NCBI GenBank assembly: GCA_009741485.1 | Contig: CM019216.1 | Location: 55,284,918 to 55,348,917 of the forward strand | DNA from: Malurus cyaneus samueli | Taxonomy: Eukaryota > Chordata > Aves > Passeriformes > Maluridae | Direction of reading: 5' to 3' | Length of the DNA: 64,000 nt | Shown: in pieces, positions 45,782-56,508 of the stretch | How positions within the stretch are numbered: position 1 is the first letter of the stretch | Layout: each line of letters starts with the position of its first letter | Notes under the pieces: model-generated | The model's input: the letters and a program-made list of their open reading frames with translations, nothing else | Database searches by the model: none | What the model was told of the DNA's origin: nothing | Position numbers and translations under genes: made by a program

Positions 45782-48145
45782 GTTTCAGCACTTGTCCAGA
45801 AGTTAAAGGGATATTAAATAGGATATTTAAAAGAAGACTCTGACTTGCAGTCAAGCAGAGCTGTTCCTACTGACTATGTAAGCAAGCTGAGCACAGGGCA
45901 GACCCACAGCAAATTGACTTTATTCCAGTGGCCAGTACTAGGGTGAAAAAAGGACATCTTTGACTCAGGAGACACTAACCTTTGTTTGTCCACAAGGGAA
46001 GAGATTTTACAGGATAAGAAGAAGGGCAATCAGCTGACAAAGGTAAAGCCTGAAGGGAAGATAATCTTTAAGGGAAAACTTGAAATAGAAGGATCTCTCT
46101 GCATCTGCACCATTGCCTACTTCCCACATTTCCCTGCCAAAACATGGAGGCCAGCACTCAAGAGGAGCTCATGGGAAGGAGACAACCAGAGATCACCTCT
46201 GCAGCAGCAGACCAACAAGAAGCAGGAAACCAAAAAAGCAGAAAACTGAAAATCAACACCTGTTTAAAACTCATCATGTCGGAAAACGCAGGCATTCACT
46301 CAGACGAGAGCAGACGGAAAAGACATCTCCTAAAGGCCTCCTAAAGGCACAACACTGAGGTGCAACACTAAAGACACTTCATTAACCGTCCCTCAGCCCA
46401 GAATAACTGCTGGAGACATATCACCAAAGTTCTTCTTTTCTCTGATATTTATAGCCACTCAGTCACATTTAACTTCCAGTTAATAGGGGCAGCAAAGAAT
46501 GGCAGGAACGCCTCACACCCCCGAGCGCCAGGCGGATTGCTCTGGTGATAAACGCTGCACGCTTCGGGAGAGGAAGTGACTGATCTGACTGAAAATGAGG
46601 GGGGCAAGTGGGTGACAGCGTGACATGTGCTCCCAGCTTTATGTGAGCTAATTAGAGATTGCCAGACAGGCAGCCCTGTGCATGACATCTCCTTTTATTG
46701 ATGCCTGTGATTGCACAAGCTTCTCTAGCTCATCTGTATCTTTCTGATCTGCTCCTGCTGCGCTGTTCCTGTGCCCACCCCAGGTCCTGGATGTCATTTC
46801 AGCGTGCAAAGGAGGAACTTGCACTACAACAGTGAGGCAGCAGACACTTCCCTTCTCTGAGATGCAATGAGAACATTTAGCGCTAAGTATATTACTGCTC
46901 ACCTCTCAGTGTTAACTTTCAGCTAGGGAAGGAAAAGGCTTAAACTCAGGATTCCTTATTTCAGCTGCATTACCAGCCCAAACCAGATCTCTAAACACAG
47001 AACTAAGTAAATTTGATTCTCCATTTTAATGGAGAAATTTTAAAATTTAAAAATGTGGTGACAAAAAACTCTCACAGTGCTACTCTATAGTTTCCAAAAC
47101 ATGATGCGAGCTATCTGTTTACTCCAAAATTGCATCCAAACCCCCAATGCTTGTTGCTAGCTCCAGGAAAACTTACTAGTTACAGAGATTAAGCATTTGC
47201 CTCTGTCACTTGCTCTGTCAGCTCTCCCTGACTGCTACTAGAAATTAAACATTTCCTTTAAAGGCTGCAAAGAGAGGAAAAAACATCCTACTAATGAAGC
47301 TCCCCATGACAGCAAATGAACAACTTTTCTTTTTTTACTTAAAAAAATTACAAAATGGAAAAAATAAAAAAAAATAAGTTTTTTAAAATCCATTTAAAGC
47401 AGATGTAAGAACAATGAGATCACTGTGAAAAACAATTATATAGAAGCAAAATTAATAGGGCAAGAAGTGGATAATAATTAGGCAAGTCAATTTGATTAGA
47501 CTCATGAGGGTATACAGTGCTTATTCTAATTTATGAAATGAAGTGAGACAGGAAGGAATATTCTGGGACAATATGCTACATAGATTTTGGAAGAATGCCT
47601 GTTTTCTTTTATCATAAGGTTTTTTTCATAGGTAGAGGAAAAAAATGAGATTTTATCATTGTGTGAAGAGGCCTCTTTCCCTTCTCTTCGCTGCCACAAA
47701 AGCAGCTTCAAATTCAGCAGTCTTAAAAACAGCTCACTCAAATAAATAGAAAGCTGTTGGATGATGCTACCAGGGTCACAAAAAGAGAGAAGTTTTAGGG
47801 CAGATTTTTAAAAAAAGGGAGAGACTAGTATGAAAAAACAGCTTATAGCCATGTGTAAAAAATATTGAAAAGAAAAGCCAGTGTGTGTGTGAGGTACAAA
47901 TGACACCCTCCTTTCTCCAGCAAGGTAAATAGGAAGGAGCTGATCTCATATGGTGCAAAACTCCCTGTGGTGCAGGATGTGATAACTGTGAGTTCTGCCA
48001 TGGGATGAGCAGTCAGTGCATGCCTGTTTCATAGGCTGAACATTTCCAGACACTGTTTCAGGTTATTCCTAGAGGTCCACCACCTCAAGGGAGTGTTTTT
48101 TCAACCCGTTTGCCACAAGAAAGAAGGTAATTCCTGAGTACTTAC

Positions 48146-48234
48146 CGAAGGAGGAGGTGGTGTCTGGACTGTGTAGGGTGGAGGTGGTGTGTCTGTTATT
48201 TCTGGATCATCATGTTCACTTTCACTGTAGCATT
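48146..48234 (-). CDS. IPCEF1: IPCEF1 exon: acidic and proline-rich segment
   Basis: An 89-bp exon, acceptor CCCTCAG and donor GTAAGT. Two bases complete a Glu codon; then CYSESEHDDPEITDTPPPP and YTVQTPPPPS. Human has CYSESEQEDPEIAAETPPPP followed by HASQTQS. The bird carries TPPPP twice where human has it once. Such motifs are of the kind bound by SH3 or WW domains, but no partner can be named. Phases fit both sides. Confidence 0.96.
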
Positions 48235-49051
48235 CTGAGGGAGACATGGAAAATTAACCAAAATAAAAAGTTAGACCAACATATCTATTCCTTGCAGCGC
48301 TGTGGTAAAAAAAAGATCACCAAGTAGGGAGTTCTGGACTTAGCACCACACTTCAACAAGTCTGTGTCTCCTAATCCACTTCTGGCAATGCTACATCATG
48401 TCAACACTTCTTTTGTTAGAAGTAAAAAAAACAGTGCTTAATTTGCTATGACAGGAAACACTGGGCACACTGCTCTAGGTAGCTTCACAAATAGGTTTGG
48501 GGTGTTTTTCTTCCTCTCTTTGCAGCCTTTAAAAGAAGTTTCATTTGTAGTAGAAGTTAAGAACAGCTGTTGTGAGTAGCAGAGGCAATCCCTTAGTCTC
48601 TATAACCAGTAAATTTTCCTGGATCTAGCAACAGGCATTGGGGGTTTGGCTGCAATTCTGGACTAAACTGATAGCTCATACCATGTTTTGGAGACTGTGG
48701 AACAGCTTTTGTTACACAGACACACCATAGGGCATGACAGCACACATGAAGAGGTAGCACCTAAAGCAAACACAACACGCTAGGACTAGCCCACTTCTCT
48801 CTTTCTCTTTTCTTTTTTTTTTATAAAAAACAAACTGTTAAGACTCTGGATATTTCTTTACACGTGACAGAGGTAATCATGCTGTTATTTCATTCAGCTA
48901 TCTGGGGAGCAGGTGAAAATATTTTCTAAAAATTTGTTTAAAGTTGGATTAAATGAAGTGATAATGACTGATAAAATTAAACACAGAAAGGGGGAGGCAG
49001 TATGTTGCTGGAACCTATGCCCAGGTCCTGGCAATAGTAAACATTGGACAA

Positions 49052-49385
49052 GATCATGGAATCATGGAATAGTTTGGGTGGGAGGGAGCTGAAAATGACA
49101 TAGCCCAACCTCTCTGCAATGAGCAGAGACATCTTCAAATAGACCAAGCTGCTTAGAGCCCTGCCCAGCCTGACCATGGATGTTTCCACACATGGAGCTT
49201 CTGCCACTTCTCTGGGCAACCTGTTTCAGTGCGTTGCCAATCTCACTGTAAAAAAATTACATCTTTCTATCTAAATTGACACTTCTTATTGAAAAACCAT
49301 TACCCCTTATCCCATATGCTCTGCTAAAAAGTTTGTCCCTATCTTTGTATGGCCTCTCTTCAAGTACTAAAAGGCCACAGAAGCC
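49052..49385 (-). mobile_element. CR1 LINE 3' end, decayed
   Basis: The + strand has ATCATGGAATCATGGAATAG and GTTTGGGTGGGAGGGAGCTG, then CTCTGGGCAACCTGTTTCAG, the antisense CR1 tail and its characteristic CTCTGGGCAGCCTGTTCCAG-type block. About 330 bases remain, with many changes. Confidence 0.87.
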
Positions 49386-51223
49386 ACTTTTGCTCAATCC
49401 CCCAGCACAAATGTGACCTTTAGAGGAGCATTTACATCCTGCCCTGCACCTCATGCTCAGGGTGACCGCACCCACCCCCACTCCACTGAGCTGGGGCATG
49501 AGAGTTTGCAAAGGCAAAGTCAGACCTTCATGAGTACAACATAAGTGAGTGCCAAGGGTCACAGAACAGAGGCTGTCCTTGTGGTCCCAGTGGGATCCAG
49601 TGCTGCCTCTCCAAAAGTACTCTGCCAATGGGATCCAGGGCCGCACACCACTAGAAAGATTGTTAGAATGGTCTCTGGACAGACTGAGATGATTTCATCT
49701 AAAATTAATTCATTTAACAACCACATACTTCATTTTTGTGCATGTCATTGGGGGAGGGGGAATGACAAGCACAGAGTGAAGGGAATAAAGTTGTAAGAGA
49801 GAAGAATTTTGTGCATGAGAATTTTCTAACATGTTAACAAAGAGAAACTTAAAGAGGTTCATTACTTTTTCTCCCTGTACTCTTTGCAGAACCATAGGGG
49901 TTTTGAGCAGCATAGATGCAATTCTGTTTACTGGAAATATGTGCTGGCACATGTAAGCATAAAGAACTGAAACTGGCTGCAATAAGGCCTAGATCAAATT
50001 CTAAGACTCTATTCATGACTTTTTGAGTAACTCTTAGTAAAAAGAGGCACAGAGAAGAACTGAAAAATAATCAACAGCTGTTTCTGATACTCTAAACGGG
50101 CAAATGACGAAGCAGGTAGGGTGTTAAAATGCACAGAAAACACACAAACACCCAAGAAATGCTATAACAAGAGCCAAGACTTCTGAAGAATTATGGTGTG
50201 AGATACAGAGAGGAAGAACTGGTCAGCAGGAACAGAAGTGACTGTGGGTGGTGGCAGCATTTTTATGAAACAGCAATATTTCTGTAGGGGCACATCCACC
50301 CAGGCACCAGTGGGGGCTGCACCCACACTGGAGGCAGCTGCTGGACCACTGGTGACAAAACGTGCATGAAAAGACAAGGAGGTGTTTGACACCAGAATCA
50401 GAAGGCCTTTTTCTGAGGGGAGATTGGCCCCTGGTTTTAAAAGATAAAGAAATATTGGCTATGTTACGTTATTGCATGGTTATTAGATAACCTACTGCAG
50501 AGGTTATTGAGTGGATTATTTTGTATCTTTTGTCCATTTTTGTAAAAAATAAAGATTAGTGGAATTACTCATTTTTTATTGCTTCATAAGTCTCCACTCA
50601 GAAAATACAACCAGTATCACATTTTTTGAGGCTTAAAAAAAGAGGTTTAATGCATACAATTTTGACTATTCTCATTTTCCATCAAACTTTTCCCTTCATG
50701 AAAAAATGGACAACATATTTGCACACTTCCTCCCTGAGTACAAGTATCCTGCAGTTATTGCTACACAACCTAATATCCAATATAGCTCCATATCCTAAAA
50801 TGTTTTGGTGAAGTTGGGTTCAATGAGGACACATGAAAGAGGAATTAGATGGTGTGGGAATTAACAAGTTTCCTGACAAGGAACAGCTGTGAACTGAAAA
50901 CAAAGAAACTGATGGGATTTGCTGAATCTCCAGGAATCATAGTAGCTGTGTCTACCAACCCCAAATTTGCTTTTAGTGGTGGAGCACAAATGGAGCCAGA
51001 TCAAATTAATCAATAATGGAATTACATGTCCCAAGCCTGGACATAAATCGTAACCTTGAATTTTGGGAAAAAGCAGAAGGGATGCAGGGAGGAACATTTG
51101 AGTGCTTGACAAAAGAGGCTGCATCACCTAAGTGTTCATGCTATGGCAAATACCAGTTTCTTCCTCAGAATGACAGTCCTTGACAAGCTCAGCAGCTCTA
51201 AAAAGGGTACCGGGTAAAGTAAA

Positions 51224-51286
51224 AAAGCCCAGATGATGACACATATTCCCTGGAGGACCAAAAGCCCAAATGATGACACATATTCC
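51224..51286. repeat. Direct duplication, 2 x 26 bp with 11-bp spacer
   Basis: AAAGCCCAGATGATGACACA is repeated 37 bases on with one mismatch. Confidence 0.9.
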
Positions 51287-51969
51287 TTAGGTAAGAGTCC
51301 ATTTCTGGTTTGGTGAGATAATATTACCCAGAGCTCTTCTCATTCTAAACCAGCTCCTCTGCCCAGATTTGTGATTCAAGCACAGGTATCCTCCACCAAA
51401 GAGTTATATTAGATCAGTGTGCCATTTAAGGCAATAAATAAATTGCCAGGAACTTTTAAAGTTTTCCATTCCATAACAAACTCTTGGCCTTGTCTCTGAA
51501 GGGAATTGTAGCCTCCAGAACAGCATTACCACCCTCTTGTCCCCCAACATTGCTGTTGTTGAAGCTGCCAGGACTGGAGGAGGCATTCGGGATGGGTTTG
51601 CAGTGCATGAGGTGTTCCCAGACCTGCAAGCTCCATGCTGCAGCACAACTCCTGCAATGTCACTCACCAGCACAAAACCCAGAGTAGCACAGCTCTTCCT
51701 CTTCACATTTGGTAGGCTTAGCAAGCCAGAAAACTGCCAGAAAGGAGTTACACACCTCTCACAAGTTCACTGAGTGTCTCTCACTCGCACCATTTTTTCT
51801 TTTCCTGTGATTGCTCTGCACTGTGTCAATGTGGTTTCTCTGAGCTCAGACAGCAGACAGACCCAAGAAGAAGGTTTAAAAGAACGAAAATAGCTGACAA
51901 AAATTTGGCCAAGCAAAAACAGTGAAGAAACACAATGCAGTTACACATTGAAACCAGCTAGGAGCATAC

Positions 51970-52031
51970 CTTCTTCGTTCTTCCCATTTGGTGCCTGCGG
52001 GTCTACAGCCATTCCCAGCTTACTCAGCCAC
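51970..52031 (-). CDS. IPCEF1: IPCEF1 exon: C-terminal helix of PH domain
   Basis: A 62-bp exon, acceptor AACACAG and donor GTATGC. One base ends a split codon, then WLSKLGMAVDPQAPNGKNEE, then one base of a Glu codon. Human IPCEF1 has WLNKLGSAV at the end of the PH-domain alpha helix. The Trp is the conserved tryptophan of that helix. Phases 2 in and 1 out fit the neighbours. Confidence 0.95.
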
Positions 52032-55000
52032 CTGTGTTTGAAACAGAGGGAACACAGAGTCAGGGACACTCGCATCCTCTCCAATTTTGCACCTTTCAGT
52101 TGTGTTCCACACCACCAAATCCATTTTCATCAGCCTGGAGACTAAATGTCAAAGTTTATATTTCTTAGATCATCTTCTAGAAAGGCACCAGTTACCTCTA
52201 TCCTAATATTCCTTGTGGAGAACAGGATGCCTGGGACATCTTTCCCTGATACTGACTAAAAGGTGCTACTGGTGACCCAGGAGTTATATTTGTGGAAGCT
52301 AAAAAAAAAGTATTTGTGCTCTAACACCATGTCAGTGATTTAGTTCAGCTGTTGATGTGTCATCTTTCACCTGAGATGAAGAAAAAGGCACGGGAACCAT
52401 AGAAGATGATGTCAGCTTCCCTGGTAAAAATTATTGCAGCACAGTCTGCACCACTTGAAACCAAACTTTTTGATCATACCATACCATGTTCTTCAACTTG
52501 CCATGTACTTTTGGTTTTAGTAAATATCACTTCCTGTGTTGTTTTAGGCTATTAACAGAGGGGTTTTTTCACTTATCTCCCTAGGTGGCTGTATCTTTCC
52601 AGTGCTAGAAACATTCTCTAGTTAGACTCTTTGTATATTATGTTTTTCTGTAGGTCGTTCAAATCTATCCAGATTTTAAGTAACTAACAAGTGAAAAAGC
52701 TCAAGCCTTTAAGATTAAAACTCAAGGCCTAAACAAGAGAAAGTGCGAAGAGTAGAAATTTGTTGTTGGAAAAAAAAAAAAAACNTTTGTTTGATTTTGA
52801 TTCTAGTAAAGCAATGGGAAATTTGCTAGTAAGATCAGTGTCAGAGTATCTACACTTTTAGGCTGCTGTATGAACGATAAATCTTCTGTAAAGAGTGGTC
52901 CATTGACTCTTTTCTGACAGCTAATCTTAACAGAATGATTTTTTAAATGAAAACCCAGTTTAACAAGGGAAAGATTTCCTAAAAAGTTGTGGGACTTCAT
53001 AAATGCTGAGGGGAGGCAAGTCACTAAAATTCGTGTACAACTGGCCAGCTAAATGCATTCATCTAGTCAGCATGTCTTTACTTTTCAGGTGTGCACAACA
53101 ACAGCAAATACACAACAAATTAGTGAAACAAATGATGTAGTAAATCCACTGCTGATTCAATAGAGATAAAACCACTGTGTTAGTAAATCCACTGCTGATT
53201 TAATAGAGATAAATCTATTTGTATATGCATATACAGATACATGCATGAAAAGTTACAAAAGGTCATGATCTACGAAGCGTTTATGCACACCAGAAACTCG
53301 ATGCACACAAATGCTCCAGTGAGTTGAGTGGAACCATTCACACACGTATTTGCAGGACTGGAGCCAAGAAAACAGATGTCTTTTAGTCTGTTTTGACATA
53401 TGCGTTAGTATGCGTGTACTCTGTGTGTTAAATGCATGTATTTTATACTTTGCCAAGGAAAACATCATCAGTGGCAACAGTGAGCAGTTAGTGCAGCTCA
53501 GTGCAGGCTGCTCTAACACCAGGTTTCCTAGCTTTAAGCCAAAATAAAATTTACTCAAGAAGAAAATAATTTTTTGAAGAAATTTATTTTTAAGAAAATC
53601 ATTCCAGAGGCATAAGAGCTAAGACACCTGCATAGATTTCAATCACTCACTCACAGTAGACTAAACATTTCTCACATAAGAATTTCCAACTGGGCTCCAA
53701 ACCAGCTCTTAGCACTCACTAATATCCTCCACTTTGCTCTAATTTTCCTTCTCCATACATCCTCCCATCTCTTCTCTCTCAACCAGGGCCATTCTCTCTA
53801 CAGAAATATTAATGTCCAACAGTGTCTCTGCCATCCTCATTATATCTGCCTCAGGAACTTGTCACTCCATTCAGGAGCTCTGGTAGGAAATCCAGGAACA
53901 CAGAAATGGATGGTTATCTCCCCTCCAGAATGCTCTGTTGTAGGGAGTGTTAACAGCTTGCATGGGAATAAAACGCCGCGTCCTTGGCTGTCTTGAGAAA
54001 AAGAGATTGGAATGAAGAATTGATAATGCAGATGGCTTACAATTATAAACATTATGAATACTGTAGCTTTTGCAAACCTACCAATCCTATGCTGTTGAGT
54101 AGAAAGTGATAGCCTCACTAACCAATGTATGTTTGACACAAATGTATGCGCTGGTTGCTAAAGTGGATAAAGAGGCTTGTCCCACAATAAAGTCCTTCTT
54201 TCTTTCTGTTTTTTCACCCACTTTTTGTGTGTTTTGTATCTATTCTTTTATGTCAGCTGTCTGGCCAACAGCGACACTCTGTGTTGCTCTCTCCTTTTCT
54301 ATTGTGGTAAATATGTGTGAGGTCTCCCGTTTACAGAGGGAATGAGTAGTCAGTGTCCTGTGAAAACTCTAACAAAGATCGCCAGTAGAGCCACGATTAA
54401 AATCCTGACCTGACTATCACAGGAGCTCTCCTCCCATTTAAATTGTACTGCTTTGTATCCTGTATTTGTCCATTTAATGCAACAGCGTTGTGAACAGCCT
54501 GCAATCTGAAGTAAAAAAGGCAAAGAAGATACGAGCTATATCTAAATCAGCCAAAAGTGGATCAGTAGAAAATAATATATTTCCAATAGCTCAGTGGTTT
54601 CTAAAATGGCAGCATTCATGTCCATTTTTACTTCTTCCATTGAAAACTATCTGGCTGTTGTTCTTTTGGACATCTGTAGAAAGAAAATTTCTGACCCGTC
54701 ATGAGGATCATTCAACTACAGCATAGTTTGGTGCTGAAGTAAATGCTTATTAGCATTAAAGAAACAGCCTTTTCTATCCTTCTAAATCCTCATTGATCCT
54801 CCTGACTTGATACTCCAAAAGCAGAAAACGTTATATTCTATTCACTTCTGAGACAAAACTAAACTAAGATTTTCCCTCTCTTTGCTTTCTCCCCTCACTT
54901 CTTCCCAGCTGAAGTACTTGCTATGAAATCCTAGCACCTCTAACAGAAAGGGATTTGTACCAGCAAATGTTGGGAAGATTAGTATCAAATTTGGGCTAGT

Positions 55001-55194
55001 TAGGCGATTTTGATTTCAACTATAATTAGTGAACAAAGAGCAATAGTTTTCCTCCATTTAGTGACCAGAAAAATTAGACTCAGTAATTCCCCAAATAACT
55101 TTGTCAACAACTGCTTGACAGTGAAAGAATGAACTTTCAAAGGGTGTTCTCATGCATGAGACAGGATGAAACATGACCAGTCGCTCCTACTTAC
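52032..55194 (-). other. IPCEF1: IPCEF1 intron, 3.2 kb
   Basis: Holds a 33-bp direct duplication at 53138-53213 and one ambiguous base at 52785 after a run of A. No exon or mobile element was recognised. Confidence 0.8.
53138..53213. repeat. Direct duplication, 2 x 33 bp
   Basis: TAGTAAATCCACTGCTGATT plus 13 more bases is repeated 43 bases on with one mismatch. Confidence 0.92.
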
Positions 55195-55257
55195 GTGTTC
55201 ATTTCCAGAACATTTTCAGCCGCAAAATAAAATGTCTTGATCTGTGGGTGGGGGGGG
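55195..55257 (-). CDS. IPCEF1: IPCEF1 exon: PH-domain beta strands 5-7 (odd 5' edge)
   Basis: From ATC at 55241 the frame IKTFYFAAENVLEMN matches human IKTFYFAAENVQEMN almost fully. The donor is GTAAGT. The 5' edge is unclear. The nearest acceptor (CCCACAG at 55242) would break the frame with the upstream exon, which ends in CA of a His codon. The acceptor TCCCCAG at 55258 keeps the frame and gives H-PP-HPQ-IKTF, replacing human H-AFKIS-HPQ-IKTF. I chose that edge because the full eight-exon chain then translates without a break. The missing AFKIS is normally core beta-strand sequence, so a sequence error in the C-run or a very small missed exon remains possible. Confidence 0.75.
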
Positions 55258-56434
55258 CTGGGGATTTTTTTATTTGGGCAATCCTTTTTAGGAAAAAGAA
55301 AAAAAAAAAAAAGGATTATATTAAAAACTAGTTTACATAGAAAAGAAAAGAAAACGGCTAAATGAATTATTTAAAATATTTATTCGCTCCGCTGTAATAA
55401 TCCAGATTAACTTGTCCATCAATATAGCTCTCTCTTTAAAACTCTAGTCTATTTTTAGCTCCTTTCCTAGGCCACACATTATTCAGAGAGTATAAACTAC
55501 AGGAACTCAAAAGGAAGGAATGAAGAATAAAACAAAGGCTTCCATTATTTCATTACATAATTCTTTTGTATTCCCACACCTCAAGACCTGTGTGCAGTTT
55601 TGCTTCCTCCAGCTCCAAAAGGGAAAGCAAACCTGAACAATTTTGGGAGACAGCACCATTAGTGACTAAAGACATGGAACAGCTTCCTTGAGCTGGCGAT
55701 CAGGCTAAGACTGCACAGCATGGGAAACTGACGGCTGAAGGAAGGGACATGTGACACAGTAAAATCACAAGTGGCACACAGGGGGTGAGCAGTGACTGAC
55801 TCTGCTGACTCCTCCGTCAGAATAATGAAGGCTTTCTCTTGAGGGACACAATTAAAACCATGCTGAGCTTTGTTACTTTGAACAATAGCAACACCCCTCC
55901 AAACCTTTGAAGTGTGCTCAGAAGCAGCTGGAAGTCAGCTCTGCATATGAAATTTGGAGACAGTATTTTTAAATGTGCACCCTGATAAAAAAAAGTATTT
56001 ATTCCCCGCACAACCAAAGGCTTCAAGTAGAGCCCAAGCTCAGCTGCACCACAGCAACCTAAAGAACAGTCCAGGCTTGGAGGGAAGCAGCATTACTTGT
56101 ACTGCTGCTGACCCCCTCAAATAAGAGGGGGTATCTGAGAACTGCAGCTTACTCATAATCAGTGAATGAAAAAAGAAGAGAAAAACAAAAAAAAAAGGAA
56201 GCATTTGGCACTGAGCTGACTTTTTTTTTGTTTGTGGTTTCAGCAAAGCACATCTGGCAGAGATTTTTCAAAAATGCTTTTGCAATATGGTTTTCTTTCA
56301 GTAGCTCAATTAATATCTCATTATTTATACAACACAAAAGAACTCCCCACAGTTTCACTGTCAAAGACTACTGAGGCTCATTCCTTGCAACCTTGTAAAA
56401 ACCATGCAAAACTGGGAACAAGAGATAAACTTAC
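55258..56434 (-). other. IPCEF1: IPCEF1 intron, 1.2 kb
   Basis: Between the two middle PH-domain exons. I searched by eye for a small exon coding AFKIS and found none. Contains homopolymer runs next to the downstream acceptor. Confidence 0.7.
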
Positions 56435-56508
56435 TGCTTTTTTTTGCATTCAATTGCTCGATCCACACTGAAGTCTGGAAGTCTTATAAATCCTTCTGCT
56501 TTTTCAGC
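56435..56508 (-). CDS. IPCEF1: IPCEF1 exon: PH-domain middle
   Basis: A 74-bp exon with acceptor ATTGAAG and donor GTAAGT. The frame reads AEKAEGFIRLPDFSVDR then AIECKKK and CA of a His codon. Human has AEKADGFVNLPDFTVER and ECKKKH. It starts on a codon boundary after the previous exon's SSQL (human SNQM). It supplies the variable loop and the fourth strand of the PH fold. Confidence 0.97.

Larger units (their letters stand above)
43171..48145 (-). other. IPCEF1: IPCEF1 intron, 5.0 kb
   Basis: Contains a 27-bp duplication at 43206-43284, an A-rich tract at about 45388-45460 and a T27 run at 45755-45781. A 127-codon + frame at 44977-45360 has no recognisable product. No other exon was seen. 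Confidence 0.75.
48235..51969 (-). other. IPCEF1: IPCEF1 intron with CR1 tail
   Basis: A 3.7-kb intron holding a CR1 3' end at about 49052-49385 and a short duplication at 51224-51286. Open frames at 49257-49646 (-) and 51484-51773 (+) are repeat-derived or chance. Confidence 0.8.

Noticed and set aside
49257..49646. 129-codon - strand frame
   Set aside because: Its lower part overlaps the decayed CR1 tail at 49052-49385, and no domain is recognisable.
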